Shown: positions 8,207-16,720 of the stretch, piece by piece | Position numbering within the stretch: the stretch's first letter is position 1 | How the letters are laid out: each line of letters begins with the position of its first letter | Assembly: GCF_007991615.1 (NCBI RefSeq) | Contig: NZ_BJYR01000005.1 | Location: 1-64,000 of the forward strand | Length of the DNA stretch: 64,000 nt | Direction: 5' to 3' | From: Novosphingobium sediminis | GTDB lineage: Bacteria > Pseudomonadota > Alphaproteobacteria > Sphingomonadales > Sphingomonadaceae | Translations under genes and position numbers: made by a program | The notes under the pieces: model-generated | Databases searched by the model: none | Seen by the model: the letters and a program-made list of their open reading frames with translations, nothing else | What the model was told of the DNA's origin: nothing

Positions 8207-8893
8207 TCAGAAGTTTCCGGTCAGCGCCAGCAGGAATGCGTGGTCATTGTTGTCTGGAGCGCCGCGCACGAAGCTGTGCTGCAGCATGTAGCCCGTCTCG
8301 AACTTGACCTTCTTTGTAATCGGCGCCCCGATACCGACGAAGTTGCGCATCCGCTCCTCGCCGCGCACGCGCTGGAACGCTGAGGTATTGAGATCGAAAA
8401 AGCTCTCGTGGCTAACCACCAGATTGACCTTGCCCGCAATCGGCATCACCGCCTTGATTTGCGGACGCAGCCGCCACGCGGGGCCACCCTGCCCCTCGCG
8501 CCAGCGCTCCTCCAGCCGCAGGCGGCCGGAGAATTTCACGTTGCCGAGCTGCAGGAAGTTGTCGACGTTTACCTGCTGACGAAAACGGTGCTCCATGCGC
8601 GTGAAGTCGCCGTGGTCGTACTGCGGATTGTGGGTGTAACCCAGCCACAGCGTCACGTTCTTGGTCGGCTTGTAGCCGATCATCAGGTGGTTCTCGACTT
8701 CGTAGAGCCCGCGATTATCGCTGACTCGCACTTCGATTTCGTTGCTGGCGCGAAAACCGCCGCCGAGATCGACGTTGAGGTTGGCCGTGGCCCAAGCTTG
8801 GGCATCGTCGCGCGCGTGGGACGTGTGCGCCGCGCAAACGACCATGGCAGCAGCAAAGGAGGAGGCGGCAATGCGGGAGAAATTGCGGAGCAA
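8207..8893 (-). CDS. DUF2490 family outer-membrane beta-barrel-like protein
   Basis: The mature part alternates polar and hydrophobic residues in amphipathic strands (for example FRASNEIEVRVSDNRGLY, NVTLWLGYTHNPQYDHG) and ends in Phe (LALTGNF), both signs of an outer-membrane barrel; the whole matches the DUF2490 pattern. The TTG at 8893 is chosen because GAAGGG lies 8 nt upstream and because it gives a tidy signal peptide (LLRNFSRIAASSFAAAMVV...HA). The frame is open to an ATG at 8944, but that codon lies inside a putative Pho box. Divergent from phoR, so possibly a phosphate-starvation surface protein. Function otherwise unknown. Confidence 0.8.
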   Translation of the reverse strand: MLRNFSRIAASSFAAAMVVCAAHTSHARDDAQAWATANLNVDLGGGFRASNEIEVRVSDNRGLYEVENHLMIGYKPTKNVTLWLGYTHNPQYDHGDFTRMEHRFRQQVNVDNFLQLGNVKFSGRLRLEERWREGQGGPAWRLRPQIKAVMPIAGKVNLVVSHESFFDLNTSAFQRVRGEERMRNFVGIGAPITKKVKFETGYMLQHSFVRGAPDNNDHAFLLALTGNF

Positions 8894-8937
8894 GTTTGGA
8901 GCCCTTCGTTGAAGTGCTCGCGAACTATGAATGTTTG

Positions 8938-8985
8938 ATGACATTCATGTTACAGAATGTGTCTTTCCTGACATGTTTTTGACGA
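8938..8985 (-). promoter_or_regulatory. Two candidate Pho boxes upstream of the DUF2490 gene
   Basis: On the minus strand two 18-mers have the 7+4+7 spacing of PhoB sites: TCGTCAAAAACATGTCAG (8968-8985) and CTGTAACATGAATGTCAT (8938-8955). Each deviates at a few positions from CTGTCAT-N4-CTGTCAT. They lie about 45-90 bp before the chosen DUF2490 start, where a PhoB-activated promoter would have its operator. Confidence 0.45.
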
Positions 8986-9170
8986 GCCAGCTGCATTTGT
9001 GACAGCATTCGCCCCAGGCGGCGGGCACCGGCAGTGAAGCACCGTCCGCAGCTTGCAAGCATCCACCTGCCTCGCCTAATGGGCCCTGCCGGAAATACGC
9101 TTCGGCGCCGGACCGTGATCGTCATCACTTGTCACGGCTCGGTAACAGCGGTGGTATCAAGCAGCTCCTG

Positions 9171-10355
9171 ATGGATTCGCCGAATCTTCCCTGGCCGAGT
9201 ATGGCCGTAGCGCTCGCGACAGTGATTGCCATGGTCGTGCTTGGCACGAATCCTGGCCTTGGCGTGGCCGTGCTGATTCTATGGTTTGGCACCTTGTGGC
9301 TTTCCCGCCCCGAACCGGTCGTCGCCACGCGCGCGGCCGATGAAGGTTCCGTTTCACGCCAAGCCATGGTGGAACTGGTCGAACCGTTCAGCGTGCCGGT
9401 CCTGATGCTCGATGGGCAGCGCATCGCTGCGGCCAATGCAGCCGCTCGCGAAGCGCTCGGCGCACATATTGTCGGGCAGGACGCGCGCGTCGCCTTGCGC
9501 CATCCCGAAGCCATCACCCTGCTCGCCAAACCGCAGGGCGATGCCATTGTGCGCGGCCTGACAGGTGCGCGCAGCCTGTGGCACGTGCGCCGGGTCACCA
9601 TCGACCAGCGCTACTCGCTGATCGAAATGGTCAACCGCACCGCCGAGGCGGATATCAGCCGCTCGCACACCGATTTCGTCGCCAATGCCAGCCACGAACT
9701 GCGCACGCCGCTTGCATCCATCATCGGTTACATCGAAACGCTGGCGGATCCCGATGCCAAAGTCGATGCCGCCACCGCAGCGCGCTTTCACGCCACAGTT
9801 CTGCGCGAAGCACGCCGGCTGCAGAATCTTGTCGAGGACCTCATGTCGCTCTCGCGCATCGAGGCTGAGAAGCATGACCTCCCGCGCGAGGCGCTTGACC
9901 TTGGCCAGCTTGCCGCCAGCATCGGCTCCGAGGTTGCCTCCAACGTCGGCGAGGCACGGATCGATGTTGTGGCCGGGCCGGCGATGGTAACCGGCGACCG
10001 CCAGCAACTCGACCAGCTGATTCGAAACCTCATCGACAATGCGCTGAAGTATGGCGCTCCGGATCAGCCGGTGCGCGTCGAAGTCTCGAGCAAGGATGGC
10101 GAAGCCGTGCTTTCCGTGACAGACCGGGGCGAAGGCATTCACGCCGATCATCTCCCCTATCTAACGCGCCGCTTCTACCGGACCGATCCGGGCCGCAGCA
10201 ATGCCGCAGGCGGAACTGGTCTCGGCCTCGCCATCGTGAAGCACATTGTTGAAAGGCATCGCGGACAACTCGACATTGCGAGTCAGCTGGGCAAGGGCAC
10301 CACGGTCACCGTGCGCCTTGCACTTGCGGCGACCGCTCCACCAAGGCTGTCATAA
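9171..10355 (+). CDS. phoR: Phosphate regulon sensor histidine kinase PhoR
   Basis: A 394-residue membrane kinase that phosphorylates PhoB when phosphate is scarce. Visible parts are a hydrophobic hairpin (residues about 11-44), a PAS-like domain (70-150), the HisKA phosphoacceptor motif FVANASHELRTP with His175, and an ATPase domain with N box NLIDNALKYG, DRGEGI and GGTGLGLAIVKHIVERH. ATG 9171 is preferred over an in-frame TTG at 9129 because the protein then begins directly before the membrane segment. Its TAA stop lies within the Pho box of pstS. The partner phoB sits at the far end of the same cluster. Confidence 0.93.
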   Translation: MDSPNLPWPSMAVALATVIAMVVLGTNPGLGVAVLILWFGTLWLSRPEPVVATRAADEGSVSRQAMVELVEPFSVPVLMLDGQRIAAANAAAREALGAHIVGQDARVALRHPEAITLLAKPQGDAIVRGLTGARSLWHVRRVTIDQRYSLIEMVNRTAEADISRSHTDFVANASHELRTPLASIIGYIETLADPDAKVDAATAARFHATVLREARRLQNLVEDLMSLSRIEAEKHDLPREALDLGQLAASIGSEVASNVGEARIDVVAGPAMVTGDRQQLDQLIRNLIDNALKYGAPDQPVRVEVSSKDGEAVLSVTDRGEGIHADHLPYLTRRFYRTDPGRSNAAGGTGLGLAIVKHIVERHRGQLDIASQLGKGTTVTVRLALAATAPPRLS

Positions 10356-10375
10356 AACTGTCATGCAATGGTCAC
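10347..10375 (+). promoter_or_regulatory. Pho box for the pst operon
   Basis: CTGTCATAAAACTGTCAT (10347-10364) matches the PhoB consensus exactly, and a third degenerate repeat (TGGTCAC, 10369-10375) follows at the same 11-bp period. It starts 68 bp before the pstS ATG and overlaps the final codons and stop of phoR, so the pst-phoU-phoB unit can be induced separately from phoR. Confidence 0.9.
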
Positions 10376-10414
10376 ATGGGGCCGATCGACGCTGCGTCTA
10401 AGGGAAAACACAAA

Positions 10415-11461
10415 ATGACTGCGAATCGCCTCATTTCCGGATCGGTACTGGTTCTTGCCACGCTTGGCCTCGCCGCATGCGGCGGCAACCAGGCGTCCAG
10501 CCGCGATCAGGTCCGCGCTGTTGGCTCATCCACGGTCTATCCGTTCGCGAAGGCGGTTGCCGAAGCGCTTGCCAAGGAAGATGCCTCGATCAAGTCGCCG
10601 ATCATCGAATCGACCGGCACGGGCGCGGGCATGAAGCTGTTTTGCGCGGGCGTCGGCCCGCAGCACCCCGATATCGAAGATGCCTCGCGCCGGATGAAGA
10701 AGTCCGAATTCGAGGACTGCCAGAAGAACGGCGTGAAGGAGATCGTCGAGATCCAGGTCGGCCTTGACGGCGTCGCTTTCGCTGAAGGCACCGGCGGCCC
10801 CGGCATCGCGCTGACCCCGGCAGATGTCTACAAGGCGCTCGCAAAGACCCCGTTCGGCAAGCCCAACACCGCCAAGACCTGGAAGGACGTGAACCCCGCC
10901 CTCCCCAATGAGGCGATCCTCGTCTATGGTCCGCCTTCCACCTCGGGCACCCGCGATGCGCTCAAGGAACTGATCCTGACCAAGGGCTGCGAGAGCGATC
11001 CGGCGATGAAGGCGCTGAAGGACAGCGACAAGAAGAAGCATGATGCGGTCTGCGGCGATGTGCGCGAAGACGGCGCCTATGTCGATGCGGGCGAGAACGA
11101 CAACCTCATTGTCCAGAAGATCGAGGCCAATCCCAAGGCTATCGGCATATTCGGCTATTCCTATCTCGAAGAGAACCGCGACAAGCTAAAGGGCCTTACG
11201 ATGGGCGGCGTCTCGCCGACCTATCAGACGATCACCGACTACTCCTACCCCGGCGCCCGCCCGCTCTACATCTATGTGAAGAAGGCGCACCTCAAGGCGA
11301 TCCCGGGCCTGCAGGCCTACGTGAACCAGTGGGCGAAGCTGTGGAGCAAGGACGGCGTGCTGGCCAAGGCGGGCATGGTCGTGGCGCCTGACGATGTGCT
11401 GGCAGCCAGTGCAAAGGCAGCAAGCGAACTGCCTGTGCTCGATGGCTCGCAGCTGAAGTAA
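10415..11461 (+). CDS. pstS: Phosphate ABC transporter substrate-binding lipoprotein PstS
   Basis: PstS captures inorganic phosphate in the periplasm for the PstCAB importer. The 348-residue product has a lipoprotein signal (LVLATLGLAAC, lipobox LAAC) so it is anchored to membrane rather than free. Phosphate-contacting loops are visible: AVGSSTVYPFA, IESTGTGAGMKLFC and PPSTSGTRDALKEL. AAGGGAAA precedes ATG 10415; an in-frame ATG 39 bp earlier gives an implausible N terminus. First gene after the Pho box. Confidence 0.95.
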   Translation: MTANRLISGSVLVLATLGLAACGGNQASSRDQVRAVGSSTVYPFAKAVAEALAKEDASIKSPIIESTGTGAGMKLFCAGVGPQHPDIEDASRRMKKSEFEDCQKNGVKEIVEIQVGLDGVAFAEGTGGPGIALTPADVYKALAKTPFGKPNTAKTWKDVNPALPNEAILVYGPPSTSGTRDALKELILTKGCESDPAMKALKDSDKKKHDAVCGDVREDGAYVDAGENDNLIVQKIEANPKAIGIFGYSYLEENRDKLKGLTMGGVSPTYQTITDYSYPGARPLYIYVKKAHLKAIPGLQAYVNQWAKLWSKDGVLAKAGMVVAPDDVLAASAKAASELPVLDGSQLK

Positions 11462-11477
11462 GGACCGGCAGAGGCCC

Positions 11478-12860
11478 ATGTCACCAGCCATTCTTTTCGT
11501 TCTGGCCTTTGGGCTGGGTCTGGTTGGCTGGCTGGCCGGGCGCTCGCGGGCGTGGGCCTTCCGCAAGGCTGCGCCGGGTGGTCGCATTAACTCGCTTCCC
11601 GACTTCCACGCGTGGTACGTCGGGTTGTGGGTCGCTGTACCGACAGTGCTCTTCGCGCTCCTGTGGGGCGCGATCAGCCCTGCACTCGTGTTGCAGCATG
11701 TCCTCGCCGATCCTGCGGCCGCCGCTCTTCCCGCGTTCGGGTTCGAGCGCGAGGCGATCATGGGTGAGGCCCGCGCTGTCGCGACTGGCGCGGCGCAGGC
11801 GGTGTTCAACAGCGAGGCGCAAGGGCTTGTTGAGCCCTATCGCGTCGCAATCACGCGCTATGAGACGATTGGTCTGATCGTCACACTGATCGTCGCCTTC
11901 GCCGGCGGCGCTTTCGCTTTCCTTCGCCTGCGTCCCGATTTCACGGCCCGCACCCGGGTCGAACGGTCGGTCATGGCGCTGTTGCTGCTTGCCTCGCTGG
12001 TCGCGATCCTGACCACGATTGGCATTGTCGCCAGCCTTGTGTTCGAGACGGTCCGTTTCTTCGGCATGGTCTCGCCTCTCGATTTCCTGCTCGGTGCGCA
12101 CTGGGCGCCAGACCCGATGAGTACCGGTGCGCCCGAAGGCAGCTCGTTCGGAGCGATCCCCTTGTTCTGGGGTACCATCTATATCGGCGCGATCATCGCA
12201 ATGGCCGTATCAATCCCGCTCGGACTGATGAGCGCCGTCTATCTCACCCAGTATGCCGATGCTTCGGTGCGCAAGGTGATGAAGCCCCTGCTAGAGATCC
12301 TCGCTGGCGTGCCAACCGTGGTCTACGGCTATTTCGCCGCCCTCACCGTTGCGCCAGCCGTCCGCGATGTGGCGCAAGCAATCGGCATTGCCAATGCCTC
12401 GACCGAAAGCGCCTTGGCGGCGGGGCTTGTGATGGGTGTCATGATCATCCCCTTCGTTTCCTCGATGGCGGACGACAGCATTGCCGCCGTGCCGCAAGCC
12501 ATGCGCGACGGCAGCCTCGCGATGGGCGCAACCCGCGCCGAAACCATCCGCAAGGTGCTCATCCCCGCCGCTCTGCCCGGCATTGTCGCGGGCATCATGC
12601 TGGCAGTCAGCCGCGCGATTGGCGAAACGATGATCGTCGTCATGGCGGCCGGTGCTTCTGCCAACCTCACGGCCAACCCGTTCGCATCGATGACGACAGT
12701 CACCTTCCAGATTGTAGCGATGCTCACCGGCGAAGGCAGCTTCGATCACCCCGCGACGCTTTCTGCTTTCGCGCTCGGCATGGTGCTGTTCCTTGTCACG
12801 CTGACGTTGAACTTCATCGCCCTGCGCGTGGTGAAGCGCTACCGCGAAGCCTACGAGTAG
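11478..12860 (+). CDS. pstC: Phosphate ABC transporter permease PstC
   Basis: One of the two membrane subunits of the phosphate importer. At 460 residues it is much longer than the roughly 320 residues of the E. coli protein: the first 170 residues form an extra N-terminal membrane region with its own helices before the conserved permease core. The core shows the EAA-type loop (AMRDGSLAMGATRAETIRKVLIPAALPGI) that docks on PstB. It starts 16 bp after pstS and is followed by pstA after 10 bp. Confidence 0.93.
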   Translation: MSPAILFVLAFGLGLVGWLAGRSRAWAFRKAAPGGRINSLPDFHAWYVGLWVAVPTVLFALLWGAISPALVLQHVLADPAAAALPAFGFEREAIMGEARAVATGAAQAVFNSEAQGLVEPYRVAITRYETIGLIVTLIVAFAGGAFAFLRLRPDFTARTRVERSVMALLLLASLVAILTTIGIVASLVFETVRFFGMVSPLDFLLGAHWAPDPMSTGAPEGSSFGAIPLFWGTIYIGAIIAMAVSIPLGLMSAVYLTQYADASVRKVMKPLLEILAGVPTVVYGYFAALTVAPAVRDVAQAIGIANASTESALAAGLVMGVMIIPFVSSMADDSIAAVPQAMRDGSLAMGATRAETIRKVLIPAALPGIVAGIMLAVSRAIGETMIVVMAAGASANLTANPFASMTTVTFQIVAMLTGEGSFDHPATLSAFALGMVLFLVTLTLNFIALRVVKRYREAYE

Positions 12861-12870
12861 GCCCATTCCC

Positions 12871-14142
12871 ATGTCGACCGACAACACGTCCGCCCTCGAG
12901 GATCTTCGCGCAAGCCGTCAGGCGCGCATGGAGGCCGGCCTTGCACGCCGCTTCCGCGCAGACCGCTGGTTTCGCATCGCGGGGCTCGGCGCCGTCAGCT
13001 TTTCCGCGCTCATCCTCGTGTTCCTGCTCGTCTCCATGGCCTCCAGTGGCTGGGCTGGCTTTCACCGTACCGAGCTGCGCTTCTCCGTTCCTGTCCACGG
13101 CCATATAGAAATCGACCCGGCACGGCTCGCCCAACCCGATCCGCTGGGAGGGCTGGAATCGGCCGGACTGCCCGGCATCGTCAATGCAGCCGCGGTGCAG
13201 GCCTTGGGCCCCGGCGGTGACAGCCTGCTGGATAGCGGCGCCTGGCGCGATGTCGGCGCAACACTGATCGCCAATCCTTCGCTCCTCATGAGCAACGAGA
13301 TCACCGTATCCCTGCCCGCGAGCGACGACCTCGCCAATGCCCTGCGCGGCGGCGGTGATGCAGCCCTGCAGAAGGTGGCGGGCGATCTTTCGCGCAAGGG
13401 CGTGCTGGTGCGTGCTTTCGATACCGGCTTCCTTGTCCGCGCCGATGCCACCAATCCGCAGAGCGTGGGCATCTGGGGGGCGCTCAAAGGCTCGATGATG
13501 ACGATGTTCATCACGCTCGTTCTGGCGTTCCCGGTGGGCGTGCTTTCGGCGCTCTATCTGGAAGAGTACGCCCCGCGCGGCCGCTGGACCGATCTGATCG
13601 AGATCTCGATCAACAACCTCGCGGCGGTGCCGTCGATCATCTTCGGCCTCCTTGGCCTTGCCGTGTTCCTTGCCGTGTTTCCCAACTACCGCTCGGCCCC
13701 GCTGATCGGCGGCATGACGCTTGCGCTGATGACCATGCCCGTCATCGTCATTTCCGGACGCAACGCCATCAAGTCGGTCCCGCCCTCGATCCGAGACGCC
13801 GCGCTCGCCATGGGCGCGAGCCCGGTGCAGGTCGTGTTCCACCACGTCCTCCCGCTGGCCCTGCCCGGCATTCTCACCGGCACGATCATCGGCATGGCCC
13901 GCGCGCTGGGTGAAACCGCACCGCTGCTGATGATCGGCATGCGCGCCTTCGTCGCCAGCCCGCCGAGCGATTTCACCTCGCCCGCCACGGTGCTGCCGGT
14001 GCAGATCTTCCTGTGGTCGGACGAGATCGACCGCGGCTTCATCGAACGCACCAGCGCTGCAATTGTCGTGCTGCTGATCTTCCTCCTCGTGATGAACGGC
14101 ATCGCGATCTACCTTCGCAACCGCTTCGAGAAACGGTGGTAA
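12871..14142 (+). CDS. pstA: Phosphate ABC transporter permease PstA
   Basis: Second membrane subunit. The 423-residue protein carries an N-terminal extension (about residues 1-200, matching the DUF3333-type region seen in alphaproteobacterial PstA) containing one transmembrane helix and a periplasmic domain, then the permease core with its EAA loop ([28 protein letters not shown]). It ends one base before the pstB ATG, so the two are translationally coupled. Confidence 0.93.
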   Translation: MSTDNTSALEDLRASRQARMEAGLARRFRADRWFRIAGLGAVSFSALILVFLLVSMASSGWAGFHRTELRFSVPVHGHIEIDPARLAQPDPLGGLESAGLPGIVNAAAVQALGPGGDSLLDSGAWRDVGATLIANPSLLMSNEITVSLPASDDLANALRGGGDAALQKVAGDLSRKGVLVRAFDTGFLVRADATNPQSVGIWGALKGSMMTMFITLVLAFPVGVLSALYLEEYAPRGRWTDLIEISINNLAAVPSIIFGLLGLAVFLAVFPNYRSAPLIGGMTLALMTMPVIVISGRNAIKSVPPSIRDAALAMGASPVQVVFHHVLPLALPGILTGTIIGMARALGETAPLLMIGMRAFVASPPSDFTSPATVLPVQIFLWSDEIDRGFIERTSAAIVVLLIFLLVMNGIAIYLRNRFEKRW

Positions 14143-14143
14143 C

Positions 14144-14971
14144 ATGAACGCTCCTGTCCCGGCTGCTGAAGCGGCGAACTCGTCCGCAGCGCCCGTTTTT
14201 CCCGATCCGGTCAGCCCCTCGAAAATCAGCGCGCGCGGCGTTTCGGTCTATTATGGCCAGAAGCGCGCGATTGATGACGTGTCGATCGAGATCCCCAAGA
14301 ACTACGTCACCGCGTTCATCGGCCCCTCGGGTTGCGGCAAATCGACATTCCTGCGCAGCCTAAACCGCATGAACGATACGATCCCCGGCGCCCGCGTGGA
14401 AGGTGAGATCCTGCTCGACGGGATGGACATCTACCGCTCGGCGATGGACGTCGTGCAACTGCGCGCGCGCGTCGGGATGGTGTTCCAGAAGCCAAACCCG
14501 TTCCCCAAGTCGATCTACGAAAATATCGCCTATGGCCCGCGCATCCACGGCATTGCGGCAAGCAAGGGCGAGCTTGATGGTATCGTCGAGCAATCGCTCC
14601 AGCGCGCTGGCTTGTGGGATGAAGTGAAGGACCGCCTTGGCGATAGCGGCACCGCACTCTCGGGCGGCCAGCAGCAGCGCCTGTGCATCGCGCGCGCGAT
14701 CGCGGTCGATCCCGAAGTCATCCTGATGGACGAACCCTGCTCTGCGCTCGATCCGATCGCCACAGCGCGCATCGAGGAACTGATCGACGAACTGCGCGGC
14801 CGCTATGCCATCGTCATCGTCACCCACTCGATGCAGCAGGCCGCGCGCGTCTCCCAGCGCACCGCGTTTTTCCATCTCGGCAAGATCGTCGAATACGGTA
14901 CAACCTCGGACATCTTCACCACCCCGCGTGAAGAGCGGACCAAGGACTACATCACCGGCCGATATGGCTAG
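14144..14971 (+). CDS. pstB: Phosphate ABC transporter ATPase PstB
   Basis: The 275-residue ATPase powers phosphate import. Walker A is GPSGCGKST (residues 60-68), signature LSGGQQQR (172-179), Walker B VILMDEP (192-198), and the switch histidine lies in [12 protein letters not shown]. The first 25 residues form a flexible Ala/Pro-rich extension. Only one base separates it from pstA. Confidence 0.96.
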   Translation: MNAPVPAAEAANSSAAPVFPDPVSPSKISARGVSVYYGQKRAIDDVSIEIPKNYVTAFIGPSGCGKSTFLRSLNRMNDTIPGARVEGEILLDGMDIYRSAMDVVQLRARVGMVFQKPNPFPKSIYENIAYGPRIHGIAASKGELDGIVEQSLQRAGLWDEVKDRLGDSGTALSGGQQQRLCIARAIAVDPEVILMDEPCSALDPIATARIEELIDELRGRYAIVIVTHSMQQAARVSQRTAFFHLGKIVEYGTTSDIFTTPREERTKDYITGRYG

Positions 14972-14993
14972 GCCGCACGGATAAGGAACTGCG

Positions 14994-15677
14994 ATGGCTG
15001 AGCATACCGTCAAGGCGTTTGACGAGGACATCACACGGCTGCGCGGCCTTGTTGCCGAGATGGGCGGCCTTGCCGAGCTTTCCGTGGCCGAAGCGATGGA
15101 TGCGCTCGTCACCGGGAACCAGGACCTTGCCGACGGTGTGATCGCCCGTGACAAACGCATCGACCAGCTTGAAGGCGAAGTCGACCGGCTGTCCGTCCGC
15201 GTGCTCGCCCTGCGTGCGCCCATGGCCGATGACTTGCGCGAGGTGATCGCCGCACTCAAGATCGCCGGCGTTATCGAGCGCATCGGCGACTATGCGAAGA
15301 ACATTGCCAAGCGCGTCGGCCATATCGAGGGCCGCAAGCGGTTCGAGCCGCTGACCCTGCTGCCGGTGATGAACGAACTGGCCGGCGACATGGTTCACGA
15401 CGTGCTGACCGCATATGCCGCGCGCGATCCCATCGCCGCCTCCGAAATCGTCAAGCGCGACGCAAAGGTCGATGCCTTCTACGATAGCGTGTTCCGCAAC
15501 TTCGTGTCGTACATGGTGGAAAACCCGGCCACGATCAGCTCGGTCGCGCAGCTGATGTTCGTTGCCCGCAATATCGAGCGGATCGGCGATCATGCCACCA
15601 ACATCGCCGAAATGGTCTACTACGCCGCAACTGGCACCTACCTGCCCGAGCGCGACGACGTAATCCCACCGGCCTGA
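14994..15677 (+). CDS. phoU: Phosphate transport regulator PhoU
   Basis: PhoU links the Pst importer to PhoR and shuts down the regulon when phosphate is plentiful. The 227-residue all-helical protein shows both halves of the three-helix repeat, with the metal-binding E/D-rich turns at DDLREVIAALKIAGVIERIGDY and VAQLMFVARNIERIGDHATNIAE. AAGGAA precedes the ATG. It is 22 bp after pstB and before phoB. Confidence 0.95.
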   Translation: MAEHTVKAFDEDITRLRGLVAEMGGLAELSVAEAMDALVTGNQDLADGVIARDKRIDQLEGEVDRLSVRVLALRAPMADDLREVIAALKIAGVIERIGDYAKNIAKRVGHIEGRKRFEPLTLLPVMNELAGDMVHDVLTAYAARDPIAASEIVKRDAKVDAFYDSVFRNFVSYMVENPATISSVAQLMFVARNIERIGDHATNIAEMVYYAATGTYLPERDDVIPPA

Positions 15678-15756
15678 TGATCCTCCGTCACGACCGCGTA
15701 ACAATTGTCGTGTCTGCGCAAAGTCACTGTCAAGACTGACGCATCAGGGGGTATCG

Positions 15757-16446
15757 ATGTCCGCGCCGAAGCTGCTGCTGGTAGAGGATGATACCGCGCT
15801 TGCCGAACTGGTCGAGTACCGGTTTCGCGGCGAAGGCTACGATGTGCGTACCACCGACGATGGTGACGAAGCCCTGCTGCTCGCCGCCGAGGATACTCCC
15901 GATCTCGTGCTGCTGGACTGGATGATCGGCGGCACCAGCGGGATCGAGGTCTGCCGCCGCCTGCGCCGCAACAAGGCGACTGCGCACGTACCCATCATCA
16001 TCCTCACCGCCCGCAGCGACGAGGATGACCGCGTGCGCGGGCTCGAAACCGGTGCTGACGACTATGTCACCAAGCCGTTCTCTCCGCGCGAACTGATCGC
16101 GCGGGTCGGCGCTGTGCTGCGGCGTGTGCGCCCGGCGCTAGCTGGTGAGACGATCACCGTCGGCGATCTCGCGCTCGATCCCACGGCCCACCGCGTCACC
16201 CGGCGCGGTGAGGCGATCAAGATCGGTCCCACGGAATTCCGTTTGCTCCGCCACTTCATGGAGCACCCGGGCCGCGTATTCTCCCGCGGGCAACTGCTCG
16301 ATGCGGTCTGGGGCAGCGGAAGCGACATCGAACTGCGCACGGTGGACGTCCACATCCGCCGCCTGCGCCAGGCCATCGCGATCCCCGGCGCAGCCGATCC
16401 GGTGCGCACCGTGCGCTCTGCCGGCTACGCGCTCGAAGGGGTCTAA
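15757..16446 (+). CDS. phoB: Phosphate response regulator PhoB
   Basis: A 229-residue response regulator that, when phosphorylated by PhoR, binds Pho boxes such as the one at 10347. The receiver domain has the acidic pair ED at 10-11, phosphoacceptor Asp54 (LLDWM) and Lys in VTKPFSPREL; the C-terminal winged-helix domain (RRHFMEHPGRVFSR..., ELRTVDVHIRRLRQAI) is OmpR-type. AGGGGG gives a strong ribosome binding site. The stop overlaps by 4 bp the stop of the convergent DUF1467 gene. Confidence 0.95.
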   Translation: MSAPKLLLVEDDTALAELVEYRFRGEGYDVRTTDDGDEALLLAAEDTPDLVLLDWMIGGTSGIEVCRRLRRNKATAHVPIIILTARSDEDDRVRGLETGADDYVTKPFSPRELIARVGAVLRRVRPALAGETITVGDLALDPTAHRVTRRGEAIKIGPTEFRLLRHFMEHPGRVFSRGQLLDAVWGSGSDIELRTVDVHIRRLRQAIAIPGAADPVRTVRSAGYALEGV

Positions 16447-16715
16447 ACCCCCAGAAGCGGGGTGATATCGAGGTTCTGGATCGTGATCCAGTGGTTCACG
16501 TAGTTCGCGTAGTAGAGCCAGAACAGCACAGTCGAGAGCACCGAAGCCCGCAGAATGATGCGGCGCGGGTTGAAGTTTGCCGGGGCGCTCGGCGCTTGTC
16601 CGGGCACTTTTGCCACCCCCATCTCGTCCGCTGTGCGCACGCCGAAAGGCATCACGAGAAAGGCCGAAAGGACCCAGAACAGCGCCCAGATCGCGATGAT
16701 CGACGTCAACTTCAT
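16443..16715 (-). CDS. DUF1467 family small membrane protein
   Basis: A 90-residue protein with two hydrophobic helices (LTSIIAIWALFWVLSAFLVMPF and an ILRASVLSTVLFWLYYANYV segment), and the FGVRTADEMG motif after the first helix that marks the DUF1467 family of alphaproteobacteria. Function is not established. The ATG at 16715 lies 5 bp after the RNase J stop, and an upstream in-frame TTG is rejected because it would overlap that gene. Likely co-transcribed with rnj. Confidence 0.85.
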   Translation of the reverse strand: MKLTSIIAIWALFWVLSAFLVMPFGVRTADEMGVAKVPGQAPSAPANFNPRRIILRASVLSTVLFWLYYANYVNHWITIQNLDITPLLGV

Positions 16716-16720
16716 GTGCC

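Noticed and set aside
9118..9136. Possible Pho box upstream of phoR (TCGTCAT...TTGTCAC)
   Set aside because: The two GTCA cores are 10 bp apart, not the 11 bp of the true box before pstS, and flanking bases fit poorly.
15727..15744. CTGTCAA half-site just before phoB
   Set aside because: The second half at the 11-bp position reads GACGCAT, so there is no direct repeat; phoB can be read from the pst promoter.
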